DNA of 64,000 bases, taken from contig JACJGO010000011.1 of NCBI GenBank assembly GCA_014163555.1, positions 62,001-126,000 of the forward strand, given 5' to 3'. This DNA is from Flavisolibacter longurius (GTDB taxonomy: Bacteria > Bacteroidota > Bacteroidia > Chitinophagales > Chitinophagaceae). Below, in pieces: positions 1 through 8,273 of this stretch (its first letter is position 1; every line of letters starts with the position of its first letter). Made by a program: the position numbers and the translations under genes. Below the pieces are notes generated by a model. It had not been told where the DNA came from. It searched no databases and was given only the letters and a program-made list of their open reading frames with translations.

Positions 1-3000
1 GTTCATCTCGTTTTCGCTCACCATCACGCTGCCATCTCCGCCGCTACGCCCTTTAACTTCAATGTACCGTTTCAGTGCAAAAGGGCTTACGCTTCGTATA
101 TCATAGCCTTCGTTGTTGGCAGATACATCCTGGGGCTGCCATCCGTCATTCTGTTCATACTCCATTGCCACCTGCATGGCAATTGCTTCGGCTTCGTCGT
201 CCCGGCTCATTCCATAATGACCTGCATACTCCACCTGTGTAAGTGGCACGACGTAAGCACAGCCAAGCACTTCCGGCGCTTTGGGGCTTAACTGCATCAT
301 CAGTTCTAAATTGGCCAAGCGGCTATTCTTTTTGCTTATCAGCTCATTAATGCGCTCCTGCTTCTTGAATATCTTTTCCTGCACTTTGGTATCGCCATAA
401 AGCACCTTTGTTTGCAGTTCCTGGATTTGGATTTGCAAATCCATGATGACTTGCGTAAAAGCCGTTTCAAGGTATTTTTTACGGTCTTGCAGGTCTTTTA
501 GAATATGCTGCCGGGTATGTTCAAACTGCTGTTCGGTAATGTGCTCAAAGCTCCATTGCACCACTTCATCATTATTGATGACCGCCGGCGGGTCAATGGG
601 CTTTGTAAAATCGGCCGGCGCATGAAGGTCAATAAACTTAGCAGGAGAAGTAACATGAAAGTCTCCGGCTTTGTCCTGGTACACCATTACCAAATGCTCG
701 TCAGCAATGCTATCGTCTTTTTTGCTGGGCCGGTTGTCAACTATCTGCGACTTTACAAAGAAGGCGAAATAGTCTTCTTTGTCATCGGGAGAAATCAGGA
801 TAGTGCCTTTCAGCATGTCTTCCTTGTATTGTTTGCGAACGACATTTATCAAACTATCAAACACCGCATTGCCAGGATTGATGTAATGCACTTTACCTAA
901 ATCACCAATGTTCTGGTAATCCAAAAACACCTGTTTGTCGAAGCAAAACAAGAGGGACTTGATAGCATCGTAGTGTATACGATACGTGTCTCTTAACTCC
1001 GCAATAATTGCATCGGGCATTTTGTCAATGCGGTAAATGGACTGCCGCAATTCTTTGAACTGACCGCCTAAATGCGCAAATGCTTTCTCGAAAAACAGCC
1101 GGATATAAATTGGCTGCAGCCGCTTTTCATCGGAGTTTTCCTTCAGGGTTTTAGCATCCCGGTAGTCAACGGAACTGTGGGCCAGCTTCTCTTTTTGCTC
1201 TTTGATTTTTTCGGTAAACTTTAGCTTCAAGGTTTCATCATCCTGCGCCAGAAAGTCATCCAATGCTGTGGACTTACCGTTGAAAACAGAATTGATAATG
1301 GCATCAAGGCTTACGTTTTCCAATACGTCCTGAATAACATCATAAACCCTATCGTCGCCCATTCCTTCACGGATAATATCCAGCTTTGTAAGAAGGCGTT
1401 CCAACACTTTCCCTTCTTTGGTATTGCTTGCCACCATATTAAACACCAACACATTCTGTTTCTGTCCATACCTGTGTATGCGTCCCATGCGCTGCTCTAA
1501 CCGGTTGGGGTTCCAAGGAATATCCCAGTTAATGAGCAAACGGCAAAACTGCAAGTTGATACCTTCCCCTGCGGCATCTGTCGCTATCAGGATTTGTGTT
1601 TCCGGCTTGGCAAACGCCCATTGCGCCTCTCTTCGTTCATCAACGGATTTCCCACCGTGAATGGTTGCCACGTTATATCCGCCGCTCTTTGTTAAACGTT
1701 GTTCCAGGTAAACCAAGGTGTCTTTATGCTCGGTGAATATGACGAGTTTTTCGCCATGCTCCAAAACACCTTGTGATTTGAGTAAATCCTGCAATTGCTG
1801 AAATTTCTTTTCCTCCTGCTTCCGGTTGTACAGGTTCTCTGCCATCTCGTACAGCTTTTTTACTTCGTTTGCTTCCTGCTGTATCTCCTGCAAACTTTTG
1901 GCAGTGGTAAAGAGCTTGAACTTCCGTGGGTCGGAAAGAATATTTTCCAAGGCGTCTCTTTCTTCATCTTCCAACTCTTCGTAGTCTTCAATATTGTCCA
2001 CATCAAAACCTTCTAATTTGTGACGCTGCGACCAGAGGTTTGGATTTTTGTTTACCTCATCTACAATACCCTGTAATGCCTGCCATCTGCGGAACAACGT
2101 GTTTTTAATGGCGAATATGGAACTCACCAATCTCCGCTGCATCACCGTTAAGGCTAAGGAAACGTGTATGTTTTTTGTCTCCGATGCTTCCTCTTTTTTC
2201 TTGGTCAAGTACCGTGTTACGGCATCGTATAACTCCTTCTCTTCCGGGGTTAATTCATAAGCGACCGTTTTTGTAAAACGCTCTTTGTATAGAGGATTGC
2301 CCTGCCAGTCCTTCATGTCTTCTTTAAGCCTTCTAATGAAGAACTTATTTATGCCATTGTGCTCTAATTCTTTTACACGGGTAGACGCTATTTCATCTGT
2401 AGCAAAAATGTCTTCGTCTAAAAGCTGAAGCAGCTTTTTAAACGTATCGGTTCTTCCCCTGTGCGGCGTAGCGGTCAACAATAAAATATGTTCGCATTGT
2501 TGCGAAAGTATCTGTGCTGCTTTATAGCGTTGCGATAAGTATTGTTTTGCGCCGTAATCGTAAGCGGAAAGCTTATGACACTCATCAAATACAATCAAGT
2601 CCCAGTGAGAATTGCTTGCCACATTTAAAACATCCTCCCGACACATAAAGTCAATTGAAGTCACAATACGTGACGTGGTGTGAAAAACGTTGGGGTCGGA
2701 AGAAAACAAACTTCGATTGACCAATGTGAATGGGATGTTGAATTTGATTGCCATTTCATCTTCCTGCCATTGCTTTGTTAACCCGCCGGGAGTGATAACC
2801 AAAATCCTTTCTACCAGGCCACGCATGATAAGTTCTTTTATGAGCAAGCCGGTCATGATTGTCTTACCGGCTCCAGTATCATCCGCTAAGAGAAACCGGA
2901 TTTTTGGCAGCGGTAACAGAAATTTATATACAGCTTCAACCTGGTGCGGTAATGGGTCAACGATACTACAATTAACAGCAAACAAAGGGTCGAACTGATA

Positions 3001-3255
3001 GGCCGAATTGATACGTTCCGCTTCCGCAAACAACGAAAACTTTACAGGGTCACCTTTGAAATTGAAAGTTCCTTCTTCAGTTAACACTTCCAGGTTGTCA
3101 AACTCTGCTCCGGTGATAACTTTTGTATTGGCCCGATTGGTACTGACACCTGTAAATGATATGGAAACGCTTGCCCCAAGCTTTTGAACCTTATTAATCA
3201 CAACGGGTTCCGAAGGGATTAAATTCTTTATAATTTGGCCAGTTTGTACAGGCAT
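1..3255 (-). CDS. SNF2/RapA-type DEAD/DEAH helicase with C-terminal DUF3883-like nuclease motif, partial at left edge
   Basis: The frame is open from an ATG at 3255 to the left edge, giving at least 1085 residues. Seen: a Walker A motif DDTGAGKT at about residues 125-132, a DECH box at about 224-227, the motif LLTATPHRG, and the motif V/VI block ending RMGRIHRYGQ. Near the edge GYDIRSV..., followed by YIEVKGRSG, resembles the core of DUF3883, a PD-(D/E)xK-like fold with ExK. This organisation is known in defence-associated helicases, such as the DrmD-type helicases of DISARM class 1, where SF2 translocation on DNA is the expected activity. It probably forms a two-gene operon with the 290-residue gene ending 20 bases upstream. 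The start was chosen because it is the first ATG after that gene. The C-terminus lies outside the window. The helicase call is secure; the exact defence type is inference. Confidence 0.9.
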   Translation of the reverse strand, partial: MPVQTGQIIKNLIPSEPVVINKVQKLGASVSISFTGVSTNRANTKVITGAEFDNLEVLTEEGTFNFKGDPVKFSLFAEAERINSAYQFDPLFAVNCSIVDPLPHQVEAVYKFLLPLPKIRFLLADDTGAGKTIMTGLLIKELIMRGLVERILVITPGGLTKQWQEDEMAIKFNIPFTLVNRSLFSSDPNVFHTTSRIVTSIDFMCREDVLNVASNSHWDLIVFDECHKLSAYDYGAKQYLSQRYKAAQILSQQCEHILLLTATPHRGRTDTFKKLLQLLDEDIFATDEIASTRVKELEHNGINKFFIRRLKEDMKDWQGNPLYKERFTKTVAYELTPEEKELYDAVTRYLTKKKEEASETKNIHVSLALTVMQRRLVSSIFAIKNTLFRRWQALQGIVDEVNKNPNLWSQRHKLEGFDVDNIEDYEELEDEERDALENILSDPRKFKLFTTAKSLQEIQQEANEVKKLYEMAENLYNRKQEEKKFQQLQDLLKSQGVLEHGEKLVIFTEHKDTLVYLEQRLTKSGGYNVATIHGGKSVDERREAQWAFAKPETQILIATDAAGEGINLQFCRLLINWDIPWNPNRLEQRMGRIHRYGQKQNVLVFNMVASNTKEGKVLERLLTKLDIIREGMGDDRVYDVIQDVLENVSLDAIINSVFNGKSTALDDFLAQDDETLKLKFTEKIKEQKEKLAHSSVDYRDAKTLKENSDEKRLQPIYIRLFFEKAFAHLGGQFKELRQSIYRIDKMPDAIIAELRDTYRIHYDAIKSLLFCFDKQVFLDYQNIGDLGKVHYINPGNAVFDSLINVVRKQYKEDMLKGTILISPDDKEDYFAFFVKSQIVDNRPSKKDDSIADEHLVMVYQDKAGDFHVTSPAKFIDLHAPADFTKPIDPPAVINNDEVVQWSFEHITEQQFEHTRQHILKDLQDRKKYLETAFTQVIMDLQIQIQELQTKVLYGDTKVQEKIFKKQERINELISKKNSRLANLELMMQLSPKAPEVLGCAYVVPLTQVEYAGHYGMSRDDEAEAIAMQVAMEYEQNDGWQPQDVSANNEGYDIRSVSPFALKRYIEVKGRSGGDGSVMVSENEMN

Positions 3256-3274
3256 ATATCAGATAGTTTTGGCT

Positions 3275-4147
3275 TTAGATAAGTATGTTCTTAAACTGTG
3301 CATTCAACTTTTCAAAGTCCACATTGCCTTCAATAAGATGTTTGTCTATATTGAACTCTTCGGGGCTTTGTGCTGTGTGCAGTAGCTTTCTTTTCCCGTT
3401 CAGGCCAATGGAAATGTTTCCACCACCATCGGCGCTGTAATCTACAAGACTGTTTACAAATTTGCTTTCTTCTTTTATTTCCAGGTAGCCGTCTTTATCG
3501 GCATTAAGCTGCACCTTGGTTTTATGGGTGTTTGTATCCTCATAAAGCTGCTTCAGGTTCAGTTGAAGGTTCTTGGAAATAGTCGCCATATTGGGCGAAA
3601 TCAAATCAAATGTGACCTGCTTTATTTGTTTTGGATATTTACGAACTAAATTCCAAAACTCCTTTTTATCGTAAATAGGTTCAGTATAAAAGGATAGGTT
3701 GTACTGCCGCAATTGTTCTTCCAAAGTTTCTTGGATGATGTTGCTTACCGTTTTAATTTCCTTAAAAGCAGCAGGATTGGTTTGTATAGCAATCTTTTGT
3801 ACATCAGGGTCGTTGTTGAACGCAATCAGCATATTGGGATATGTGTCCTCCGTATGCGGCGAAAGGTCTTTGGAGTAAAGTGTGGTACTCCGTTTCACGC
3901 CAAGACGGTAATAGGTCATTACTCCATCAGTGTACAAAAACTTCGATGTAAGTTCGGAGGAGCCACCTTTCAGCCGGAACTTCTCATTGGTAAGTACCCG
4001 CTGCAGTATATTGTTCTTGTCTGCCCGTATCTGGTCAGCCGTTTCGTACTTCTCAAACATGTTAATGGGCAGTGTCTTATCTACCAGCAGTTGGTAGCGG
4101 AATACCTCAAAAGAAGCAGTTGAGTTGGTTGGTTGTGCTTTTGCCAT
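3275..4147 (-). CDS. Unrecognised 290-residue partner of the helicase
   Basis: I do not recognise this family. It is a soluble protein without signal peptide or membrane segment. A distinctive stretch at about residues 155-245 contains FYTEPIYDKKEFW, then FDLISPNMATISKNL, then ADKDGYLEI and a glycine-rich DGGGNISIGL. It is the first gene of the minus-strand operon and is followed 19 bases later by the helicase, so a joint role is likely. Its neighbours (helicase/nuclease, serine recombinase, tRNA) suggest a defence or mobile-element function, but nothing in the sequence gives an enzymatic activity. It reads divergently from the MerR-like gene, with a 111-base A+T-rich intergenic region that probably holds both promoters. 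Confidence 0.85.
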   Translation of the reverse strand: MAKAQPTNSTASFEVFRYQLLVDKTLPINMFEKYETADQIRADKNNILQRVLTNEKFRLKGGSSELTSKFLYTDGVMTYYRLGVKRSTTLYSKDLSPHTEDTYPNMLIAFNNDPDVQKIAIQTNPAAFKEIKTVSNIIQETLEEQLRQYNLSFYTEPIYDKKEFWNLVRKYPKQIKQVTFDLISPNMATISKNLQLNLKQLYEDTNTHKTKVQLNADKDGYLEIKEESKFVNSLVDYSADGGGNISIGLNGKRKLLHTAQSPEEFNIDKHLIEGNVDFEKLNAQFKNILI

Positions 4148-4221
4148 ACGTATATGGAAAATTAAAGAAACGAATGTAAATAATTATTCAGTAAAAACTT
4201 ACCGAACGGTATAATTTTTTG

Positions 4222-4229
4222 TATCTTTG
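4222..4229 (+). promoter_or_regulatory. Candidate -7 box TATCTTTG for the MerR-like gene
   Basis: The octamer matches the Bacteroidota -7 consensus TAnnTTTG and ends 29 bases before the ATG at 4259. No clear -33 TTTG was found at the usual distance, so the assignment rests on the -7 element and its position. Confidence 0.45.
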
Positions 4230-4258
4230 TTAGAGCCTCCTCACCATTCTTCGACCGT

Positions 4259-5092
4259 ATGCAGCAGCACGAAAAAAGCAACAACAATGTGGTTTCCCTT
4301 TACCGGAACGAGGCATTTGATAATGGCTTTTACCAGTATTTCGCTGACGTGCAACAAAATAAGATTTCCCGGCTATTAAATGATACTGACAGGAATATAA
4401 AGTTTGATACTATCACTTACCGGCAATTGAATAGTTGGGAAAAAGAAGGGTTACTAACCGTTCAACGGGAAGGAAGGGAATGGCGTCGCTTTAGCATTAT
4501 TGACGCTCTTTGGGTAAAAATTGTAAAAGAACTCCGGGACTTTGGTATGAGCCGGGAGCAGTTGCGCAATGTAAAAAGCTGCCTGGAATTTGAAAGTGCC
4601 AGGTGCGGTGTCTCGATGCCGATGCTGGAGTTTTATACGGCTTTTGTGATTGGTGCAAAAATGCCAGTGTTGATTTTGATTTTTAAAGATGGTGTGGCAG
4701 TGCCTTGCAGTTATACGCAATTTAAGGTGGCGAAGGAACGGGTAGGCATGGACAACCATATTCAGCTTAATCTGAACGACCTGTTGCAGGAAATGTTTCC
4801 GGATGTGGATTTAAAACCCTCTATGAAATTGGATGCGCCCTTGTCAGTAAATGAATTGGAATTGCTGGCATATCTCGGTTTGGGCAAGTTTGAGACCATT
4901 ACGGTTAAATTCAACAATGGCAAGATGGAGCAGTTTGAAGGCGTACAGCGGATAAAGGCAAAGCGGCGCATCCAGGAAATTATGCAGGAACACAAGTATC
5001 AAAACATTATGATACAAGAAGAGGATGGCAACATAACAGCCATCTTTCAAACGATAAAAAAGAAGTTTAGCAAAGGGAGTAACCCTACGTAA
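4259..5092 (+). CDS. MerR-like winged-helix DNA-binding protein of the integrated element
   Basis: This is a protein of 277 residues. Residues about 50-100 read like a MerR-type helix-turn-helix with wing: ITYRQLNSWEKEGLL, a basic REGREWRRF stretch, then a helix with LRDFGMSREQL. The C-terminal half is unlike known effector domains of MerR regulators and ends in a lysine-rich tail. It stands 54 bases before a small ORF and the serine recombinase in the same direction, so the three are probably co-transcribed. It is divergent from the helicase operon. It could control the operon, the recombinase, or recombination directionality; these roles are inference. The MerR-like fold is moderately secure. 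Confidence 0.85.
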   Translation: MQQHEKSNNNVVSLYRNEAFDNGFYQYFADVQQNKISRLLNDTDRNIKFDTITYRQLNSWEKEGLLTVQREGREWRRFSIIDALWVKIVKELRDFGMSREQLRNVKSCLEFESARCGVSMPMLEFYTAFVIGAKMPVLILIFKDGVAVPCSYTQFKVAKERVGMDNHIQLNLNDLLQEMFPDVDLKPSMKLDAPLSVNELELLAYLGLGKFETITVKFNNGKMEQFEGVQRIKAKRRIQEIMQEHKYQNIMIQEEDGNITAIFQTIKKKFSKGSNPT

Positions 5093-5146
5093 TTGCAGAT
5101 TGCTTAACGGACCGGAGTAACCGGCTGAAGAGCCAAGCAATTTGAA

Positions 5147-5341
5147 ATGCTTAGTATTGAAAAGTGCAAGAAAATTCTTGCACAAAATGGAAAACAATGT
5201 ACCGATGAAGAAGTAAAACAAATTAGAGAACTCCTTTACAAGGTTGGACACTTAGACTATTTATTGTTCACGCAAAAACTGAAGAACGATGCCGAATGCA
5301 ATCATCTACACCAGGGTGTCAACGGACGAGCAAGCCGATAA
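5147..5341 (+). CDS. Small conserved-type protein upstream of the serine recombinase
   Basis: The product has 64 residues, MLSIEKCKKILAQNG... followed by an acidic/basic helix TDEEVKQIRELLY. Small ORFs beginning with this kind of SIEKCKKIL sequence are often seen just before serine recombinases in Bacteroidota mobile elements, which supports it as a real gene. It overlaps the recombinase start by 53 bases in another frame, so its last 17 or so residues are read from DNA also encoding the recombinase catalytic start. The function is unknown; translational coupling with the recombinase is plausible. Confidence 0.65.
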   Translation: MLSIEKCKKILAQNGKQCTDEEVKQIRELLYKVGHLDYLLFTQKLKNDAECNHLHQGVNGRASR

Positions 5342-6902
5342 GGGCTACAGCCTACGAGACCAAAAGGACAGGCTGGAAAAATACTGTGCTATCAAAGGGA
5401 TAGAGGTTATTGCTCATTTTCAGGATGACCATTCGGCAAAAACGTTTGACCGTCCAGAGTTTATTAAGCTCTTAGACTATGCAAAAAAGAACAAGCAGGA
5501 TATAGACTATGTGTTTATCGTGAAGTGGGACCGCTTCTCCCGCAACACTACAGATGCCTATAACATGCTAAAGACGTTTAGCAAAATAGGCATAGAAGTA
5601 AATGCTGCAGAGCAGCATATTGATTTTAGTGTGCCGGAAAACAAGTTGATGCTTGCCTTTTATCTAACAGCACCGGAAGTGGAAAATGACAGAAGAGCGT
5701 TAAATACGTCAAGTGGTATGCGCCGGGCAAAGCTGGAAGGAAGGTGGGTAGCAACGGCGCCTTTTGGATACAAGTTCGGAAGGGATGAAAGCAACAAGCC
5801 TATTTTAGTCAAGAATGACAAAGCCGAAATCGTAAAGGAGGCGTTTGAAATGTACGCCACCGGTGTATATGACCGGGAAGAAGTAAGAAAAAAGCTGAAG
5901 CCAAAAGGAATGACCCTAAGCAGGGCGGCTTTCTGGAAAATGATACATAATGTGGTCTACTGTGGGCTAATCAAAGTGGAAGCCGACCAGTATGGGCCAG
6001 AAAGCACCGTAAAGGCAGTACATGAGGGAATTATCTCTGAAGAGCTGTTTGAAAAGGTACAGTTTGTTGCTTCCGGAAAGAAAATGGTAAAGGCGAAGCC
6101 TAAAAAAGTAACAGAAGCTCTGCCCTTGCGTGGTTATTTGGTTTGCAAGTGTTGCGGAATGAATATGACTGGAAGCGCCTCAAAAGGCAATGGCGGCAAA
6201 TACTTCTACTATCACGGTCAGCCGGGATGTAGGGAAAGGCACAAAGCGGATATAGTGCATGAAAGCTTTTCTTCCTGGCTGGACAGTCTGACTATTGACC
6301 CGGCAATTGCTGAATTGTATTTGGCTGTCATGCAGGATATTTTTAAAACAGAGGAAGGTGACAGGAATAAAGAAATAGGCAGATTGGACAGGGAGATTTC
6401 TGAAAAGCAGCAAATGCTGGCGGCAGCTACTGAAAAATTTGTAAATAATGATTTGGATAAGTTCAGCTTTAATGTGCTCCGTGAGAACACTAACAAAAAG
6501 CTCAATGGGCTAAGAAGGCAAAAGCAGGACCTGCTGGAAAATGATGATGCTTTTGGCAAGTACATGAAATACGGCATGAGCCTTCTAACCAACCTGAAGG
6601 GGTATTATGAGGGTGCTTCTCTGGAAGGAAAGCAGAAATTCCTTGGTTCGATATTTCCTGAAAAACTGATAATTGAGGACGGAAAGTATCGAACCACTAC
6701 ACCAAGTGATTTCCTCTCGCTAATATGCAGTATTGACAAGTGTTTCAGCGGATTGGAAAAAGAAAAGGGCGGCATTTCTGCGCACCCTTCTCGTAAGGTA
6801 GCCTCGACAGGAATCGAACCTGTATCTGGAGCTTCGGAAACTCTTATACTATCCATTGTACTACGAGGCCAAAAAAAGCAGTTCAACACCTTGTGCTCAT
6901 AG
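5289..6902 (+). CDS. Large serine recombinase (integrase of the element)
   Basis: This 537-residue protein catalyses site-specific integration and excision. Domains in order: an N-terminal resolvase domain with the catalytic serine in YTRVSTDEQ (about residue 10) and arginines in DRLEKYC and KWDRFSRNT; a recombinase domain around residues 150-250; a zinc ribbon with CKCCGMNMTG and a later CRERH; then a coiled coil rich in K/E/Q (about 365-430). It is the last gene of the element before the host tRNA. Its final 36 or so residues, from about GGISAHPSR, are encoded across the antisense tRNA-Arg gene and its flank. That part probably does not belong to the original protein, and the C-terminus was likely changed by integration. 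The catalytic part looks intact. Confidence 0.95.
   Translation: MPNAIIYTRVSTDEQADKGYSLRDQKDRLEKYCAIKGIEVIAHFQDDHSAKTFDRPEFIKLLDYAKKNKQDIDYVFIVKWDRFSRNTTDAYNMLKTFSKIGIEVNAAEQHIDFSVPENKLMLAFYLTAPEVENDRRALNTSSGMRRAKLEGRWVATAPFGYKFGRDESNKPILVKNDKAEIVKEAFEMYATGVYDREEVRKKLKPKGMTLSRAAFWKMIHNVVYCGLIKVEADQYGPESTVKAVHEGIISEELFEKVQFVASGKKMVKAKPKKVTEALPLRGYLVCKCCGMNMTGSASKGNGGKYFYYHGQPGCRERHKADIVHESFSSWLDSLTIDPAIAELYLAVMQDIFKTEEGDRNKEIGRLDREISEKQQMLAAATEKFVNNDLDKFSFNVLRENTNKKLNGLRRQKQDLLENDDAFGKYMKYGMSLLTNLKGYYEGASLEGKQKFLGSIFPEKLIIEDGKYRTTTPSDFLSLICSIDKCFSGLEKEKGGISAHPSRKVASTGIEPVSGASETLILSIVLRGQKKQFNTLCS
6799..6870 (-). tRNA. tRNA-Arg, anticodon CCG
   Basis: Read on the minus strand the 72-base sequence folds as a tRNA. 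The acceptor stem is GGCCTCG with CGAGGCT (ending in a G-U pair), the D arm is GTAC...GTAT, the anticodon loop is TTCCGAA with CCG, and the T arm is ACAGG-TTCGATT-CCTGT. The anticodon stem has one A-C mismatch at its base. CCA is not fully encoded. It lies antisense within the reading frame of the serine recombinase, marking it as the probable chromosomal target of the element to its left. Confidence 0.9.
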
Positions 6903-6925
6903 TCCAAAATCCTTTGAAGGGTGAA

Positions 6926-7504
6926 CTATTTTATTAACCCTTGGGCGTTGGTAGCAAAGATCTTTACCGCAATGGCGAGCAATATTACGCCAAAAAATTT
7001 TCGTACCGCAATTAATCCTGCGGGGCCTAAAATCCGCTCAATAAATCGGAGTGATTTTAACACGATGTAAATAAAAATAAGATTGGCCAGAATGGCGAAT
7101 AACATCACCGATTGCGAATAGTTTGCTTTTAAAGAAATGATGGTTGTTAATGTGCCCGATCCGGCGATCAGCGGAAAGGCTATGGGCACTACGGTTGCCG
7201 CCCGCATGTTGCTTTCGCTTTTAAAAAATTCTGTTCCCAATACCATCTCCAGTCCCAGAATAAAAATCACAATCGAGCCACCCACCGCAAAGGACCCTAC
7301 ATCCAGCCCCAGCAAGTTCAGAAACGGTTCGCCCAGGTAAAGGAACAGTACCATCAACCCTCCGGAAATCAGCGTCACCATGGCTTCCCGAATACCACCC
7401 ATTTTACTTTTCATCGAAATCAGAATGGGAATGGTGCCGATAATATCAATTACGGCAAAAAGGGTGAAGGTGACCGTCAGAAAATCATTGAGCTTGAAAT
7501 CCAT
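6926..7504 (-). CDS. MarC family integral membrane protein
   Basis: The product is a 192-residue polytopic protein with about six hydrophobic segments. The MarC pattern is visible: FTLFAVIDIIGTIPIL near the N-terminus and AFPLIAGSGTLTTII in the middle. MarC proteins were once linked to antibiotic resistance, but their transport substrate is not established. The start at MDFKLNDF (7504) is preferred over the upstream ATG at 7573, because the longer form would overlap the end of the DUF71 gene and adds a non-hydrophobic extension. It follows that gene by 34 bases and so appears to be the last gene of the B12-riboswitch transcript. Confidence 0.92.
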   Translation of the reverse strand: MDFKLNDFLTVTFTLFAVIDIIGTIPILISMKSKMGGIREAMVTLISGGLMVLFLYLGEPFLNLLGLDVGSFAVGGSIVIFILGLEMVLGTEFFKSESNMRAATVVPIAFPLIAGSGTLTTIISLKANYSQSVMLFAILANLIFIYIVLKSLRFIERILGPAGLIAVRKFFGVILLAIAVKIFATNAQGLIK

Positions 7505-7538
7505 GGTTCCGGTTTGTGCAAAAATAGGCGCACGTTTC

Positions 7539-8249
7539 TTATAGGGGTAAAAGGTCGCAAAAATAAAAACCACTCAACGCTTCTGGCTTTGCAAAACATT
7601 CATCGCCGGTTTTCGGCGCAGGGTATTCCCTGAATACCACTTCTCCCACCCGAAAATCAACTGGCTTTGCAAACAGCGGCCCATCAAAAACAAAGCTGTG
7701 GTATTCGCCATTCTCTCCGCAGGGATCCACGCCTGCTGGCAGGTCCTCGAAAAAGCTTTCATCCAGCAAGCGTCCGCAAAAACGCTTATCCAGAGAAGCG
7801 GCGTTTACACAAACCACAACCGCTTGGAAACCGCTTTTCAAATATTGCTGCACAACCGTTTCGCTATTTTTTTTCCAAAGAGGAAACAGCGCTGAAAGAC
7901 CATCCCGGGCCAAAAGCGTTTCCCGATACTGCTTGAGGTCTTCCAGAAAAATATCACCGAAAATACCGTGGGTGAATCCTTCCGTTTTCAGATCGCTGTG
8001 AAGCGAACGGATAGCGGACTCGTATGCCTCCATATTGGGTACGGCGGACAGCTCAAGAGTGCGCAGCGAAAACCCCATGGCCACTGCCTGCTGCTTTAGC
8101 AATATGCGGCGTATGCCGTGCATGGTAATGCGGTCTGTTTCGCCGTTGACAGTTGTAACCAGCGTTTCTACAGGTATTCCTTCCTGTTGTGCTTTGTAAA
8201 GAGCAAGAGCGGAGTCTTTACCCCCGCTCCAGTTCATGAATGCTCGCAT
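7539..8249 (-). CDS. DUF71/COG2102 ATP-binding protein (Dph6-like, probable B12-salvage group)
   Basis: This 236-residue PP-loop ATPase has an N-terminal SGGKDSALAL motif for ATP binding and the family motif GENGEYHSFVFDGP near residue 190. Archaeal and eukaryotic relatives are diphthine-ammonia ligases, but bacteria have no diphthamide. A bacterial subgroup of this family has been predicted from gene context to act in cobalamin salvage. The context here agrees: it starts 24 bases after btuB in a transcript led by a cobalamin riboswitch. The exact amidation or ligation substrate is not known, so the name diphthine-ammonia ligase should be avoided for this gene. Confidence 0.93.
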   Translation of the reverse strand: MRAFMNWSGGKDSALALYKAQQEGIPVETLVTTVNGETDRITMHGIRRILLKQQAVAMGFSLRTLELSAVPNMEAYESAIRSLHSDLKTEGFTHGIFGDIFLEDLKQYRETLLARDGLSALFPLWKKNSETVVQQYLKSGFQAVVVCVNAASLDKRFCGRLLDESFFEDLPAGVDPCGENGEYHSFVFDGPLFAKPVDFRVGEVVFREYPAPKTGDECFAKPEALSGFYFCDLLPL

Positions 8250-8273
8250 CCAGTCTTGTTTTTTTCGGGTTAT

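Noticed and set aside
443-2998. Several plus-strand frames of 60-131 codons in the first 3 kb
   Set aside because: They lie antisense within the continuous helicase frame, have no domain and show no coding pattern of their own.
3713-4123. 136-codon plus-strand frame
   Set aside because: It is antisense to the 290-residue gene, whose sequence reads as a well-formed protein; this frame has no recognisable feature.
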